Origin: Cardinalis cardinalis | Lineage: Eukaryota; Chordata; Aves; Passeriformes; Cardinalidae | Assembly (NCBI GenBank): GCA_014549065.1 | Contig: JACDOX010000009.1 | Span: 11,661,188-11,725,187, forward strand | DNA: 64,000 nt | Reading direction: 5' to 3' | In this document: positions 26,001 through 39,364 of the stretch, piece by piece | Layout: each line of letters starts with the position of its first letter | How positions within the stretch are numbered: the first letter of the stretch is position 1 | The notes under the pieces: generated by a model | What the model was told of the DNA's origin: nothing | Database searches by the model: none | Seen by the model: only the letters and a program-made list of their open reading frames with translations | Program-made: the position numbers and the translations under genes

Positions 26001-29000
26001 TTCAGCTATAGTCATGTTTATCTGTGCCCTTGCAAAGCNGGTTTATACTGTAAATGCTAATCCTGTGCGGNGCTTGGTCTCCCAGCAAACTGGCAGTGGA
26101 GTATGGATGGACTGAGCAGTGCATTCCTGACATTACTGCAGCGTTCCCCATGCCCACTGCAGTGGAGCAATCAGCCTTTGCCCTGGTTCCATCCTCTCAG
26201 CACACCAGAGGCTACTGCCCTGCTCATGAATGCCTGGTCAGTTTGTCGCTCTGCAGAGCTCCAAGGAAATGCAGCACTGACTGCCCATAACACCTGAAGC
26301 ACAGCACCATGTTTCTTTCCATTCTCCAGCACAACACCTTCCCTGGTTGCTTTCTTTCCTTCAAATAAAATTAGCTTCCAATTATTTCACAATTTGACCA
26401 TTTCTTNGGCCATGCCAAGATGAAGGAAAACTTGCCAGCAAACTTTGTGATTCATCTCTCTTTTCATCATCAGCTTATGAACCTGCTTTTTGTTTGACTG
26501 GAAGCTGTCTGGATTAAGCAGTTGTGGTTTAGCAGTGCCTTGTACTAACAGCTCAGAGCCAGTAACTGACTCCATCTTCTACCTTTGTTTCATCTTACGA
26601 AGGAGCNGATTATTTTCGTGCCACTGGTCTCCTGGGAACCACGCTCCCTGTGTTCAGTTTCCAAGAGTGTGTGAAAGAAGATGAGGGGAAGCCAGAACAG
26701 TAATAAGAGGCTAAAAAGCACCTGGCACTAACAGCTGAAGGTGCTGATATTCTAAAGAGAAAAGCACAAAAGGCAGCAATGCCCAGTGGTGCTTACAAAA
26801 TGACTTTTTCTACTGTTGCTGAATTAGCTGGTCATCTGAGTAAAACCACTGCAGGCTACCAGTTCATATCTCACAGTCCTAAAANGGGAAAGAGTAACAT
26901 TACATAACTGAGGAGTTCCTGTACCTTAGCTTCCTATTTCTAGGTTTGGTATTAAACTTGCAGTATTAGATTTCTAAATCAAATAGCTGTAAAATCTCAT
27001 CTGAAAAACAGCCTAGTACGTGTTTTATAATGTTACCTAGTAGCTAGCAACTGCTATATCAAACCTTGACATTTCTTGATTGATTGAGAAAATAATTCAG
27101 CATTGAGTGATAACTAATGCAAATCCACTTTTGGGCTTGGTAAAATGCAGCTGTGATTAATAACAAGATTGGTAAAACCCCTGTGAACCAGAGCCAGTGC
27201 TGACTGTTCCCTGTTAGCCCTGCTAACACAGGAATGGCTCTGAGAAGGAGGAACCCTCTNACCCAGCTCCTGTAGCCAAAGCCATTTTGCCACTGTTGAA
27301 TACCAGAATGTTGCTATCCTATAAGAAGCTGCCCCTTTGTANTGCATGCCTTTGACTCCCTGGACTGCAGAATTGACGTCATTTGCTATTTGCTGAAGCT
27401 TTGCTCTGCTTCAGGGATAGCCATCAGAGAGAATTGTGCCCTCTGTAGAGCAGAGCTGTGTAGGCTGGCACTTGCTTTGGCATGCCCCTGAAAATGAGAA
27501 GCAGACTTGATTCTTGCTGTGCAAACATGTCAGTGACAGCATAAAATCTGAGTAAAATATTTATCTGCCAGGTTGAGTATATGCTTGTCAGCATGAATTA
27601 AAAAAAGAAAAAGAACTTGTAGAAACATATCTGAAATGAGAAGACATTTTGCCTGCTCCTCATTCACCTGGACTATGTTGTCCTTTCATATCTGTCACTA
27701 GATTAAAAAATATTTCATCTCATATTTGTCTTCAACTTTGGGATAATTCCCATCCCTTCTCTTTTGTCATTGTGAGGAGATCATTAATAATTATACTTAC
27801 CANAATGAATATATTTGAATACTTTATTTCTTTGAATGGTGCAGCAAATACAGGAAGCACTCATGTTGTGTTGTTCAACAGTCCAGATCTTAATGGCTAA
27901 TGAAACTTTGACTTTGGGAAGTCAGACATGGTAAGTCCAAATAACTATTTGCAAAGAAAGTACTCAAAACTTCAGGAATTTTATTAGGGAGGAGTGTGCA
28001 CACTCTGCTTAGTTTTCAGCTCATCTGGAGAGTGTTTCTGAATGGTTTACACATCCTCCAAACACAGATAGAAATTCACAGAGCTACGGAACAAGAAAAA
28101 AACTGGGAGATTCTAAACCAACTGTGCNTGTGCTGAGGCATCTGTCTTCAGGACACAGCTGCCTCACAGGGCTTCAGAGTGCAGCAAGGCAAAATAGAAA
28201 GAGGGAACAAGAGGGGACATTTGGATTAGCAGGTGTAGTTTTTTCGTTGGAGAAGTTCATTTGGTCTACTTTTGGTGGCATTGTCCTCAATCTGTTTTGA
28301 TCCATGTATTCCACAATAGGTTTTTTTTCTTTCCTTTAGTTAAGACAGAAGATTATGGAAAGTATAATNTAGCATACTACTTTTCTTCCAAGTAATTTGT
28401 GTATTTGAATGGTTTTGAGCCTTTATTAAAATGCTGACAAAAAGCAAAACTCCAGAACTTCCATTTAATTGTTATTATCACAATCCCCACTGTAACAGAT
28501 CAATCAAAGGATGCTAAAACACGGTAATTTTATTCTAGTCATATCTTAACACTCTCTGAACTCATGTAACATTTCACAGACATAATTGCCTCTTGCTACC
28601 TAGCTGAAATACTCTCCCNTCTTGCTCTCCAGACGTCTGGCTGCGTTCCTCATGTTTTGTGCTCACCGTCACTGGGGCGGCTCCTGCGGTGCCGGCTCCG
28701 GAGCTGGAGCCGCTGTCAGCACCGGGCGCTGCAGGGGCGTGACGAGCACACCGCAGAATGCTCCTCCAGACCCCTCCTGAGGATGCCACACATTGTGCAG
28801 TGTGCACTGGCATGTGAGACCTTTGGGGTGATCCTGACTTGCTGTGAGCAAGCACTGCTTTGGTATTGATCTCCCTGAGANTCTCCAGTGTAAGCCCCTG
28901 GTGCACGGACCTCCCAGTGCAGGCTCCCACCATGGTCCAAACCTGGACACTCAGACATGACCAGAGCAAACATTGATTCTGGGGAGGGCTCTTTTTGCCC

Positions 29001-32000
29001 TGGATCTGTTCAGNGGTCAAAGAGCAACACATATATTATATTTCCCAGGAGCAGGCTGATGATGCCAAGGGCTGCCCAACCTGCTGCTGCTTTTGATAGT
29101 CACTTTCAACCACTTAGATCCACTGAGTCATGGAGGCGGCACTCTGAGGAATGATACGCTGTGTTAGAGACTTCCAAAGTACTAAACAGCTGATGACATA
29201 TAGGCATCTGAACCTTCTTTACCATTCTTCAGCCTGAAATCCAGCTGGGCTACTTTGAGCATACAGGCTCTGGATAAAAATCTAAAAGCAGAAAAAAACC
29301 AATCAACGATTGGAAAGTCTTAAAGTGTCTTTCTATTTACACTATAGTCACTCTCCTTCANTGCCACAAATCAGTTTTACAGGTACTTCTACCATGTTCA
29401 TGCAGCCCTCTTTCCAACTTTAAAGAGGGAAGACTGAATTAGGGGAAAAAAGAGCTGAAGTAGCCATAGTTAAGCAACTGCAGCTTCTTCAGGACTGTCT
29501 CTTTTCTTTGCCGCTGTCACACACCATTAATGTTTGTAAGTAAAATTAGGTCAGTATTTGTTACACTGTTTTGGAGTGAAGTGTCTGGTAACTGTGTATT
29601 AGAAATAGGCATTTGAAATAAAAAAACAAGTAAAGGTATTACAGTTCTAGCACAAGTCTGACAGGCCAAATTACTTACAGAATGTAGCCCAAATTGTCTC
29701 ANCTTTTAAATATGTATAATTAGTTTGAGTACACCCTTGCCACAACATTGAATAGATTATCAGTGCTACTCACTAACTCAAACAACCCTTGTCAGTAATT
29801 TTAAAAATCATGTTGTGTGTTAATTTGGCTCAAAAATTCATGTGACACCTTTAAAATCCAGTTTCCTTTTTCACNATTTGAAGAGACAATTATTGTCCAT
29901 AGAGTGTTGGGAAAGGGAAGTCATTAACATTGTAGTGTCTTGACAACCTCATACCTATAGAAAAAGGAGAGGAAAAAATGTCAGCTCTGCTCAGTTCCTG
30001 TCCTATTGGCTTATAAGATCCAGATCAATCCATAACAGTCCAATTCAAACCAACAATAAGCAGTAATANAGGTTACGTTTTTTTCTTTCAAAATGAAAGA
30101 AATAATAAGTTGGAGTTTTAATGGAATTGAGAATAGAGAGTTATTTNTGAAAATCACTCAGGTTTGCATTTATCAGTATAGCTTGTAGCAGATAAATGAA
30201 ACCCTTTCCNTTGGAATTCACTCAGGGACCCAAACTCTTATTTTGCTTGTTGGTTTTTTTTTGTTTGGTTTTTTTTTCCTATAGAAAAATCAGACACACA
30301 AAAGTATACAACAGTATAAAATTAAGTTATGGAAATTCACAGCAAGTGCCTTTCCTGAAATAACATTCTGGGGTTTTGTTTGTATTGGAAACTCTGAAAA
30401 ATTAAAACACAAAGTCTTCACAGCTCCTTTATCTGTCAATTTCCCCTTTCCAACCAATAAACACAAAAGGAGAAAAACACAGAGAGAAAATGATGTCATA
30501 GAATCAGGAATAAAGAGACTAAAACCTGTTTTTCACTCTGCNTTGAGCCAGTTTAGCTCAATTTACCTGCTTGGAATTCTGTATATTTTAGAGGAGGTAA
30601 AAAGCATGACCTCCTTGCTTTGAATAGGCTGTGCAATGACCATTTTACACTTTAGTCTCCTTCTCTTTACATATTCAATCTGGTATTTCCTTTCTATCCA
30701 TTATGATGTTGTATATTAGAGAGCAATGAGCAAGACACAGACCTCACAGCCTGGCTTTCTGTTTTGATTTGAGTTAATTCACCAAGGCTTTGTTTTATCT
30801 CCGTGGCTTTTCCTGCCTCCTTGGCAGGCTCTGCACTGTGTTCGGAGCACGGACCACGCTTCATTTAGCAGCAACCTTGATCTGCACTTGTCAGAGTGGG
30901 CACACTCTGCCTGGTGTCTGATGGGTCCCTCTTTTGTTGCTTTTACTGTTGTCTAAATATTGTGACAGAGGAAATCTTCCTGCAATTGTGGATGCCTACA
31001 GCCAGGCTTAAAGTTTTGAGCAGGTAGGAACATGGCAGCACGCTTTTNGCTTAGCCTGGCTGCAAGGCCAAACATCTTGAGGCCGCTGGCTGGCCTTCAG
31101 AGAGGCTGCAGAGAGCTAGTGAGTAGCCAGGGGGGAACTGGTTTTATACAGCACTGCCAGTTCTTGTAGGCTAGTCCAGAGTCACTGAAGCATACCTGTA
31201 ATCTGGGACAGGTACCTGGAAAATATAACATGACAGTGGCTATGAGAAGAATAAAGAATAGATAGGAGGAAGGAAGTGGGGTCAATACACATCTTCCAGG
31301 ATCAGACTGATTGCTTTACTGGCTGATTTATCAATAAAACTGGCTGGATGCCTATTTCTTACCAAAGATGGATACTAGTTTTAACACTAATCCTAAAGTT
31401 AGGCTGAAGATATCAGGCAGCATTTCCTTATAACTATCTCCTGCAGAGGCCAGGGCTATAGCACAACGGTGAGGGGACAGGCTTTTCTGCAGTTAAATGC
31501 ACACAAATGCTATTGAGATGGCTGGCAATGTTTCACCTTCCTCATGTTGATGAGCTTATTGTTTTTAGCTGGAACCATGGGTTGGAATCTCAGTTCACAC
31601 AGAGGATCTGTGGCAAGGTTTCCCAAAGGCTGGTGTTTCACAACTGATCATTTAGACTCCCTGTTATTCACAATAGCCACCAACTCAATCAGACATTGGC
31701 ACAGCTGTTCTAAAGATTACATTGCAGCCTGAAGTTGCACAGACAAGTTCTCTTTCCAATAAATGACATACAGGCTGCTATGCCATAAACCTGGCAATTA
31801 ACAGCTCATCCCAAGGAAAGCTCTATCACTGATGGAGAATACAACAATCTTCACAGATTAGCCTGCTGGCCCGGCTTCCAGGCTAAAGATGGTGACACCA
31901 CCCTCCATTGTCTTGGATGTCTCCCATTCTTCTGGTACTCAATTTCAGCTGTATTCCTACTTCCAGAACTGATAGGTGAAATTCCACTCCTCACATCAAA

Positions 32001-32388
32001 TCCAAAAATTCTCTGGAATCTCTCTATCCCAGCTGAGTCTCATGGCAACTTTGCAGCCTCCAGACTCTGGCTGCCTGGGCTCCACTTAGATTTTGTAAAA
32101 GAAAAGAGGCCACTCACCCTCTAAAAAGCTTTTGTGGCTAGAACAAATGTTGGGGAAGAGGAGAAGAGAAGGAAATCATTGCTTTCTTTTATGCAGCAGA
32201 ATTCTGAAGTGCCTACAAAAAAATGATTGCAGAACCAACATTTCTTTTCATTTGCATTCGTTGTATTTCTGATTTATAAGCAGCACTTGCTCGAGGCTGT
32301 TATGGTGTGGAACCTAATAGCTATCACATTTATTTAANAAAAGGAAGAAATCCTGAATAAGAAAATGGGAGATAATGAGGTCACTTAC

Positions 32389-32519
32389 CAAGGTGAATCA
32401 GAAGAACTCCTGTTACTATCTGAGGAGCAAAGCCTTGTCCACAGTTTGAAGGGCTGCTGAAGAACTGGCCTCCCTATGGGGGTTTGTATACTTTGTTGAG
32501 GTTTGACCGCTTCATTTCT
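32389..32519 (-). other. Candidate exon with open frame, minus strand (unconfirmed)
   Basis: On the minus strand a pyrimidine-rich tract (CTCTTTTTCTCC, then TTTCTTTTCATTCTTAAG) precedes a 131-base segment ending CCTTG followed by GTAAGTGACC, a near-consensus donor. One frame is open throughout and would encode about 43 residues, rich in Gln and Pro first and in Ser and Asp at the end; no family is recognised. It lies about 500 bases downstream, in the same orientation, of a minus-strand LTR (33014-33633). Joining it to the upstream candidate exon at 32620-32653 would not keep this frame, so a noncoding spliced RNA is at least as likely as a protein. Confidence 0.22.
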
Positions 32520-32619
32520 CTTAAGAATGAAAAGAAATAATAAGGAGAAAAAGAGAAATATCTGTGTATTTACATTGTATTTAGCAGCCAATAAGAAATA
32601 TAAAGACCTACTTACATAC

Positions 32620-32653
32620 CTGTAACAATCAAATGGTCAAAATCCACATTGTC
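32620..32653 (-). other. Candidate short exon, minus strand (unconfirmed)
   Basis: A 34-base segment ends GTTACAG followed by GTATGTAAG, a strong donor; its acceptor (AAAGGTAG) lacks a good pyrimidine tract. The interval to the next candidate exon is 100 bases, starts GTATGTAAG and ends TTCTTAAG, short but plausible for an avian intron. Its one open frame is not in phase with the open frame of 32389-32519. Confidence 0.15.
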
Positions 32654-33013
32654 CTACCTTTAATTACTTGATTTTATTATGTGTAATCATGCAAAATAAC
32701 ATATGCTTCTCTTACTTTTCCCCCCTCAAGACAGCTCAAAAAAGGCTCTTCTTGTGTAGCCATACTCACTGCTAGGAAATCTTTTCCACAAAAAGCATTT
32801 TCTTGAGAGTCCATAGATTANGAGGACATAAATGCATGAATGGGGAAGAAATAGTAGAATAAGAAAAGAGGTGTTTGGTGCAAAGTTTTCAAAGCCATTA
32901 TTCCTGAACTCTAGAATTTCTTGCTCTTACAGCTAGTCCAAAAAGTGTGAAAAAGATCACACAGTCAAAAAAAAANGAGCTACTGTGGTATTGGAATATG
33001 ATCCCAATATTAC

Positions 33014-33633
33014 TGGGTGGAACGTGCCTGGGCTCGTCTAGCCCCCGCTGCTTGATCAAAGGCATCAGCTGTGGTGTTTCACCTCAGAGACACCTTTGGC
33101 TAGCTGGAAATTGCAGCTGGCACTTAGAACAAGTCCAGGCTTGCAGGAACACAGGCTTTACCTCTGATGGANAGGCTTTAGGCGAGGTGAAGAGGAAAAG
33201 NAGATGGATTCTGCCTCAGAGTTCAATCCAGAGTTTTATNCTATGGTCACAGATCTCTGAATCTTGGTAACAGCTCCACAGAATCCCAACCACATGGCCC
33301 TGTGTCATTTTAAGCCCAGGGAAAGGGGGAGGGGAAGGGGTAGGTGTGCCACCAACCAGGTGGAAGGGGGGCAGTCTTAGGGGACAATGACACACCTAGA
33401 CTGGCCAATGACCCCAGGGCTGAGAAGCATCTTTTGAACGGCACCAACCAGACGACGCCCTTGCCGGAATGTTAAGCTTGATGGACAGCACTTCGCAGGA
33501 GGCAAGGGAAGGGGAAGGGAGACGGTGTTGCCATACCTGGGAAAGGACTGGGATGCTTAAAACAGGAACTTGCTTCACACTGCAACACTGTGGTATATGT
33601 TCCAAGCCATGAAACACCATCTAGTCTTNGTAG
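33014..33633 (-). mobile_element. Solo LTR-like endogenous retrovirus remnant, minus strand
   Basis: Read on the minus strand, this GC-richer 620-base block has a TTAAAA TATA-like element (complement of 33307-33314), a polyadenylation signal NATAAAACTC (complement of 33231-33240, the N probably A), and then a U5-like stretch ending CCACCCA. The 6-base direct repeats TATTAC at 33008-33013 and 33634-33639 look like a target-site duplication. The 3' end is canonical CA, but the 5' end reads CTAC rather than TG, so that boundary is uncertain. No primer-binding site or internal gag/pol/env sequence adjoins it, as expected for a solo LTR left by recombination. No family name is assigned. Confidence 0.6.
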
Positions 33634-33639
33634 TATTAC

Positions 33640-36600
33640 AAATAGAATAAATGGGTGAAAACTTCTACATAAAATCTAAAAGCATTGATGTGACCCAGAC
33701 AGATGACCTGGTGTTATCNGAAGAGGTTTAAATGCCCTGCCTATATCTTTTGATGGCTAAAAAGGACTGAATAAAAACAGAATAGAAATTGAACTGACAT
33801 GAACCAGGTTATTTACATTACATGTCAGCTGCACTCAGAGGAAGCTGAGACCTATGTTCTACAACAAGATGAAGAGAGTGCAGAGGGCTGTCTAACAGTT
33901 CTTGCTAAAACCTGTAATTATTTTTCCTAGTTTATACTTCAGACTGGAAGCCATTCAACAGGTGCAAAATCTTGGGCATGTTTAAGAAAACAATTGAGGA
34001 AGTACCATGAGAATTTCAGCTTGAATATGCAACTTTNGGTGTATTAATTTTGATTCTAAAATAATTATTTTTTTTTTAGATTTATTAGACATAAGGTTTA
34101 NGGAGAAACCTTTTGAATTCCTATCCCATAGTTAGCTCTTGACTTATGCNTAAATTGCACTGGATATGATAGCAAAGTCAAAGTGCTTGGTTAGCCAGAT
34201 TACTGCATTGGCGTGGTAGTGACTGAAAGACAGAAAATACACAATTAATCACTGGTTCAGATTATTAGGCATGTTTTAGGTATGTCATTTATTTGTATGT
34301 AAAATAACTAATCTGAAAATGTATATCAAGAGCAGGATTTGGAGTTGAAGCCTCCCTCAGAGATATTCAAAAGCATAAAAATATGGCAACTTCACAGCTA
34401 GCTATTGAAGGCAATGGGAACTTGAAGGGATAGGAGCAAATCTTGCAGAATGTGCCATAGACAGCAGACTGCCAGAGTGGGAGAACAGGAAAGAACATTT
34501 TGGTTTTCATCTGAGAGAGACTCTAACTAGAATGAGGCATACAAACTGGCCTATCAACAAGATTTTCCAAGATTTTTAGAAAAATAGTGAGAGNATGTTT
34601 ATGTTGCAGCAGAGATGGAGGGAGACCTTCCCAGCATTGGTATTGCCAGTCAGAACATTCACCTCAGTGCTGACAGCAGCAGATCAGGGAGGTGAATATA
34701 AGGCAATTGCTCCAATCAGTGCTCTCTCCCCAGTCTGTATGAATTACTATTAATAAAACATGAAATGCCTTCAAGAGTAGTATAGCCAAGAGCCTAGTGT
34801 CAAGTTGAAGCTTGCTCATTCTCATAAAAGGAGCTGATTTAGAAAAAATGGCATTTNCTAGCAGGAGCACTTTATAGAAAACCTCTCGGCCAGCTTTGTT
34901 TTAAACACAACACAGTCTGTGAAAATGGAAGAAGAAATGATCTTATCAGAAGAATCAAAATGTCTCTTTCCAAGAACAAACTTAATGGGTGCAATTCAAC
35001 CAATATCAGCACATTTCAGATTAGATCTGCAGAACTGAAGTTTCATTCTATAAAAAACTAACAATAGACAGAAAAAAACCCTTTGCTTTCCATCGGCTTT
35101 CATATTGATGTTTTTTTTCAGCATATCTCTTCATCTTTGTCCCTTGGTTTCTGTGTTCCTTGTTTTGCTCTTTTCTGTCTACAGTTTCTGTCTACAGAAT
35201 GATCTTTTTTTAATGAGAACTTTGTTACTCCATTTATGCTGTGCTTAACTCAGTAGCCCAGATTTCATCACTAGCAACAAATAAGAAATATATGTGTATG
35301 TCTTGGCAATGCTCTGTCTGGCCAGACACTGTAAGGATGGAACTTGGTTGTATACATTTGCTGCTTCTTCTATTCTTTGCCAAAGCTCTACCTCCTCTTC
35401 TATCTTCTAAGACTTCTTAGTTATCATCACAGTAAATACTGATGACTATGTGATTAAAATCTGACAAAGACTTTTGAAGAAGACATGTTGATTTTATCTA
35501 TGTCAGGAAAATCAACAGGGAGCACCAAGTCATGAGAAACAAGGATCCATTAGAGACTGAATCCACACAGCTGGCCTGAGCTGGATCATTCTCAGAGATC
35601 AAAAGTAAGTAAAGAATCTGCCTGTCGGCATAAGAACAGGCCCAGATGCTTGAATCAAGAGAGAAGGGGCACCATGGGTTGAAGCAGTCTTGGTAGAGAT
35701 GGTTTATAGTAGCTGTTCAGAAAAAAAGATAAAATTTCAACTTCTGCTTAGTATAAATCAGACAAAAATGCTGTTGGAAAAGATCTGGAATCTTACAACT
35801 TGCTTTGATTCTCATTTTCTTTTGTCATGTGAATACTTCTTAGCTGTCAAGTATAATTTAATTTCCACCTAGGAGGCAGATTCTGTTTTATCAAAACCAG
35901 CTAACCTTTTCTGTAATTTTTGCACAACACAAAAACTCATACAAGATGGCAGCTGAACCAATTTTGCAGAGTTGGAGAAGCTATACAAAAGTAAATCATC
36001 ACGTTTGGTTTTTATTATACAATCCTCTGTCATGAATTTCAGCCCCNGAAGTGCCAAATCCTAACTTCATCTATAACCATAGTATTCACATGAAATCAAT
36101 AACAATAGCCTAACTTTGAAGCCCTGCTCATTTTGTCAGAAAACCAGTTTCCAGACATATGATTTACATAGTTACCTTATTTCGATGCCTTATGTCAGNA
36201 TCTTCCTGTGCCATTAGATTTGTGTCTCAGGTTGCTCTTCAAAGAAGAAACATAATGTAAGAATGATTCTGTATCTTCCACTGTCTCTGAAAATGTTAAA
36301 AGATCGTGGAGAAAGTATAAGACGCTTCTTCACAGGCAGTTACAAAATATGTGTTTAGCAAGTTGGGACTTGTATGCTCTGTGTAGTAGAACTTGGTAAT
36401 GTGCTAAAAATGTGTGGGACTGTGCCACTTTTGTCAGCCTCTGTGTATGGGGCTGCTAACGGTAGGATGGAGAAGCTTCCTCCCACTGCTTGTCTTTACA
36501 GTTCTCCAGGGATATGGGGCTGCTGAGAGGCCTAAACTGTATAGAACAAATGCATTACTGATTATAGATCTGGCAGGGAATATGCTGGAGAATCACAGGT

Positions 36601-39305
36601 TTTGGCCATAGAGTTGTAAGTGACACCCAGATGCTAACTTGAGTAGTTATTCTTTTTTTAGTTTATTCTTCGATGAGAAATTATTTGTGTCAAAAGTATC
36701 CAAGACATGAATAAACCCACTTTTTTTCCTACATGCTGTCAATTTTTGTCAGATCCTGATGGCACAAAAATGCACAAGTGTTATCTCCACTCCCTCATAT
36801 CCATATGGAGACATTAGTCACCCTGCTGGTCTTAATGCTTACCTAGCACTGAAGGCTGTGAGACTTGTGACACCAGCTCTTCAGGCTCCTCAAGGTGATA
36901 ATCATCTCCTTCTTCTCTGCTCACAGGCCCTCATGGCAATCTCTGAGCTCCAAATACACTCCTCAGAGGCCTAAACAGTGCTTGTTCTTCTCCTTTTCAC
37001 TTTGTCAGTTGAAGAGAGAAACCTGAACCAACCTACTGCTTCCAGTTCCCTGCCCAATACTTGATGTATTGAGGATGGAAAATCTGTTTTATGAAAGGCC
37101 GTTGGGTTTCAACTTTTGTTTTGGTTACAGATTGGAACAGATGCTCCAAAATTTGAAATTCCTCATGTGGTGGAGGCAAGGGAGGCCAGTAAATAAGTAA
37201 AAGACAGTTTCCATTACAATATGCAATATGGGTAATTACCTCCTACTTAGGCAAAAAGTCAAACATTTCATCTTGGAACTGTAGAACATTCATTTTGACA
37301 TTTTTCAGGACTCATTTCTGTTTTAGCGAAAGAAATTATAGTTGGAGTGGTCATGATAACAGGAAGCAGTTCTCTTTTACCAAATGGCTCCTTCAAAGCT
37401 TTTTTAATGAGTTCTGGTTATGTCACTTGGTAGTCTTGTTTTTGCCCTAGGCAGGAGGGAATAAACTGTGGCNCAATCTAACACAACAATGAAAGGGTAC
37501 AAAATGCTCATAAAGCTGCTTCAGAGCCATTACAGCAGTAACAGAAAAGAGAGTAAACACTCTACTCTTCACCCACATAAGTGAAAAGGCCTCCCTGTTT
37601 TGAGAAAAAAGAGGCAGACACCTGGTTCTGTACTACCTTTGAAGTGCCATAATTAGAAATTATCTGAAACAAGAAAATAAGTGTTCTGAATCTAGAAAAA
37701 AATCATATTAGTTTCTTTCTGTGGAAACCAGAAATACTTCATTGGTTTTCTCTGGAAGTAACACCAATTGTTCAAAGTCTCTCTCTAGTCCAAATCAAAG
37801 CTTTTTGATATTTTTATCATTAATTTTTAGAGCTACAATAAAAACATGAAAGATGCTTATTTTCAGGATGAACTAGAATGACTCCTAGAGGGTTTAATTG
37901 GTGGTAACTTACGATGCAAACTCATGCTTCAAGCAGTGTTTATAAATATCCCACTTAATGTAAAAAAAGTCATGAGTGATGGTAGAAATCTGTCTGCAAA
38001 AAAAAAAAAAAAGCTATCTGCCTGCAAGTACAGATTCTCAGTACAACAGCAATGTGTGTCCAGCTGTGTTAAAAATCTATATATCAAAAATAATTAAATT
38101 ATAAATTATCACTCAAAATTGTTTTCTCCGCAGGTAGCCTGCTGAGTCAACTGCTACTGAAGCTCCTTTAAACTTTTTTCTTAAAGGCACTGATTTTACC
38201 TCCTAATAAAAGGAAAAAGCCAACACTTAGGGTGAAAATATCATCAAAAGAGCACTTGCAGCTGATCTATAAACTGTATAGTATGACTTAAATAGGGAAG
38301 TTTTAACTTTCCCACGCATTCACAAGTCTGCCTACTATANTGTAGAGCTATGATTTCCTGCTAGGAGTATGCCTCCACAAGAATTTAATTATATTCTGGT
38401 TTATTTACTTCTGGCTTCCCCCCACACATATATAAATATATGTACATATCCATACATATTGAATGAAAAGGAGCTAGCACTAACTGAAACGTATCTGCAT
38501 ATCTGTCAGCAACAGTAACAAGAGTTAACTACAAATGAATACCAAAAAGGGATGAAACATTTTCTCATTCTGGCAAGCAGCACTTTTCCAGGATATTTGA
38601 TAAGCAATATTATGCACTATAAACCACAGTCAAAGAGAAACAATCGGTTTGATGACATATACCACATCTGGATCATAGGCAACTTGACAGGGTTTTTGCC
38701 TTGAGCCATNGCCATGTCAGCTTTAATGTGACATTAAGCATATTTAACCATGAACATATGACACGTCTTTAGAAGCCCTTATTGCCTAAATAGCTCATTT
38801 TTACATGCATAATTGTCAACAACAGTAAATAAAGTTCAGTGTGAAGTGACATTTCATAAGACCTTATCAGTTTTGTCCTGTGGCATTAAGACTAATGCTA
38901 CAGAACATGAGGCATATCCTAGATGGTATTTCTGAAGTCCTGCACATTGACATTATCTTTAATATTCAGTGCTAACTGTAACAAGGAATGTGAACTTTGC
39001 CTGAAATTTCTGTCCTTTCTTTTCCTTTGTATTTTCCAGTCCTTTGGACAATGACTTTGTAAATTCCCTGTGACTGCCATAACTTAGGGCCAGGAGCAGG
39101 GGGTCATGGCTTGGAAAAAAACAGTAACTACATACAATATCATTGCATATCAGTGTGGGAGTAGCTGGAAAACATATCTAGTGATGTTTAAATCTCTACC
39201 TCCAGAGTCCACAGTTTGACATAAACCACTTTTTAAGTTGATTAATTAATTACATTTAGTAACTCAAATAGGTTCTATAAAGAGATTAGAAAATGATATT
39301 TTTTT
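33640..39305. other. Unique AT-rich DNA, no gene recognised
   Basis: Only short open frames with no domain signatures. A 13-base tandem duplication lies at 35172-35197, a poly-A run at about 37999-38013 and a small ATATAA-rich run at about 38428-38460. No repeat family or RNA gene is recognised. Confidence 0.55.
35172..35197. repeat. 13-base tandem duplication
   Basis: TTTCTGTCTACAG occurs twice head to tail without a mismatch. It is probably a replication-slippage product. Confidence 0.9.
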
Positions 39306-39364
39306 CAGTTTGTGGTGACATCGGTTTTAAACTTAAAACCGATGAGGTATTAAACCTCAAACTG
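39306..39364. repeat. Nested inverted repeat / long hairpin
   Basis: An outer pair CAGTTTGTGGT (39306-39316) and ACCTCAAACTG (39354-39364) matches at 10 of 11 positions. Inside it sits a perfect 12-bp inverted repeat, CATCGGTTTTAA (39319-39330) and TTAAAACCGATG (39333-39344), with a two-base centre. The remaining inner bases AGGTATTAA form a bulge on one side, or pair as a small second hairpin (AGGT with ACCT) that gives a three-way junction. Such a nested fold is unlikely by chance; it could be a remnant of a palindromic DNA transposon (MITE-like) or a structured RNA element. Confidence 0.8.

Larger units (their letters stand above)
11961..32388. other. Unique AT-rich DNA, about 20 kb, no gene recognised
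   Basis: No repeat family or gene is recognised here. The longest open frame is 24660-25124 on the + strand (154 codons, no known domain, within chance expectation). GC-richer patches lie at about 15320-15480, 20560-20790, 28640-28960 and 30800-30930 without a recognisable product. Small inverted repeats occur at 13493-13517, 22470-22498 and 22976-23015. Poly-T/G-rich tracts lie at about 30249-30280. The stretch reads as intergenic or intronic. Confidence 0.55.
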
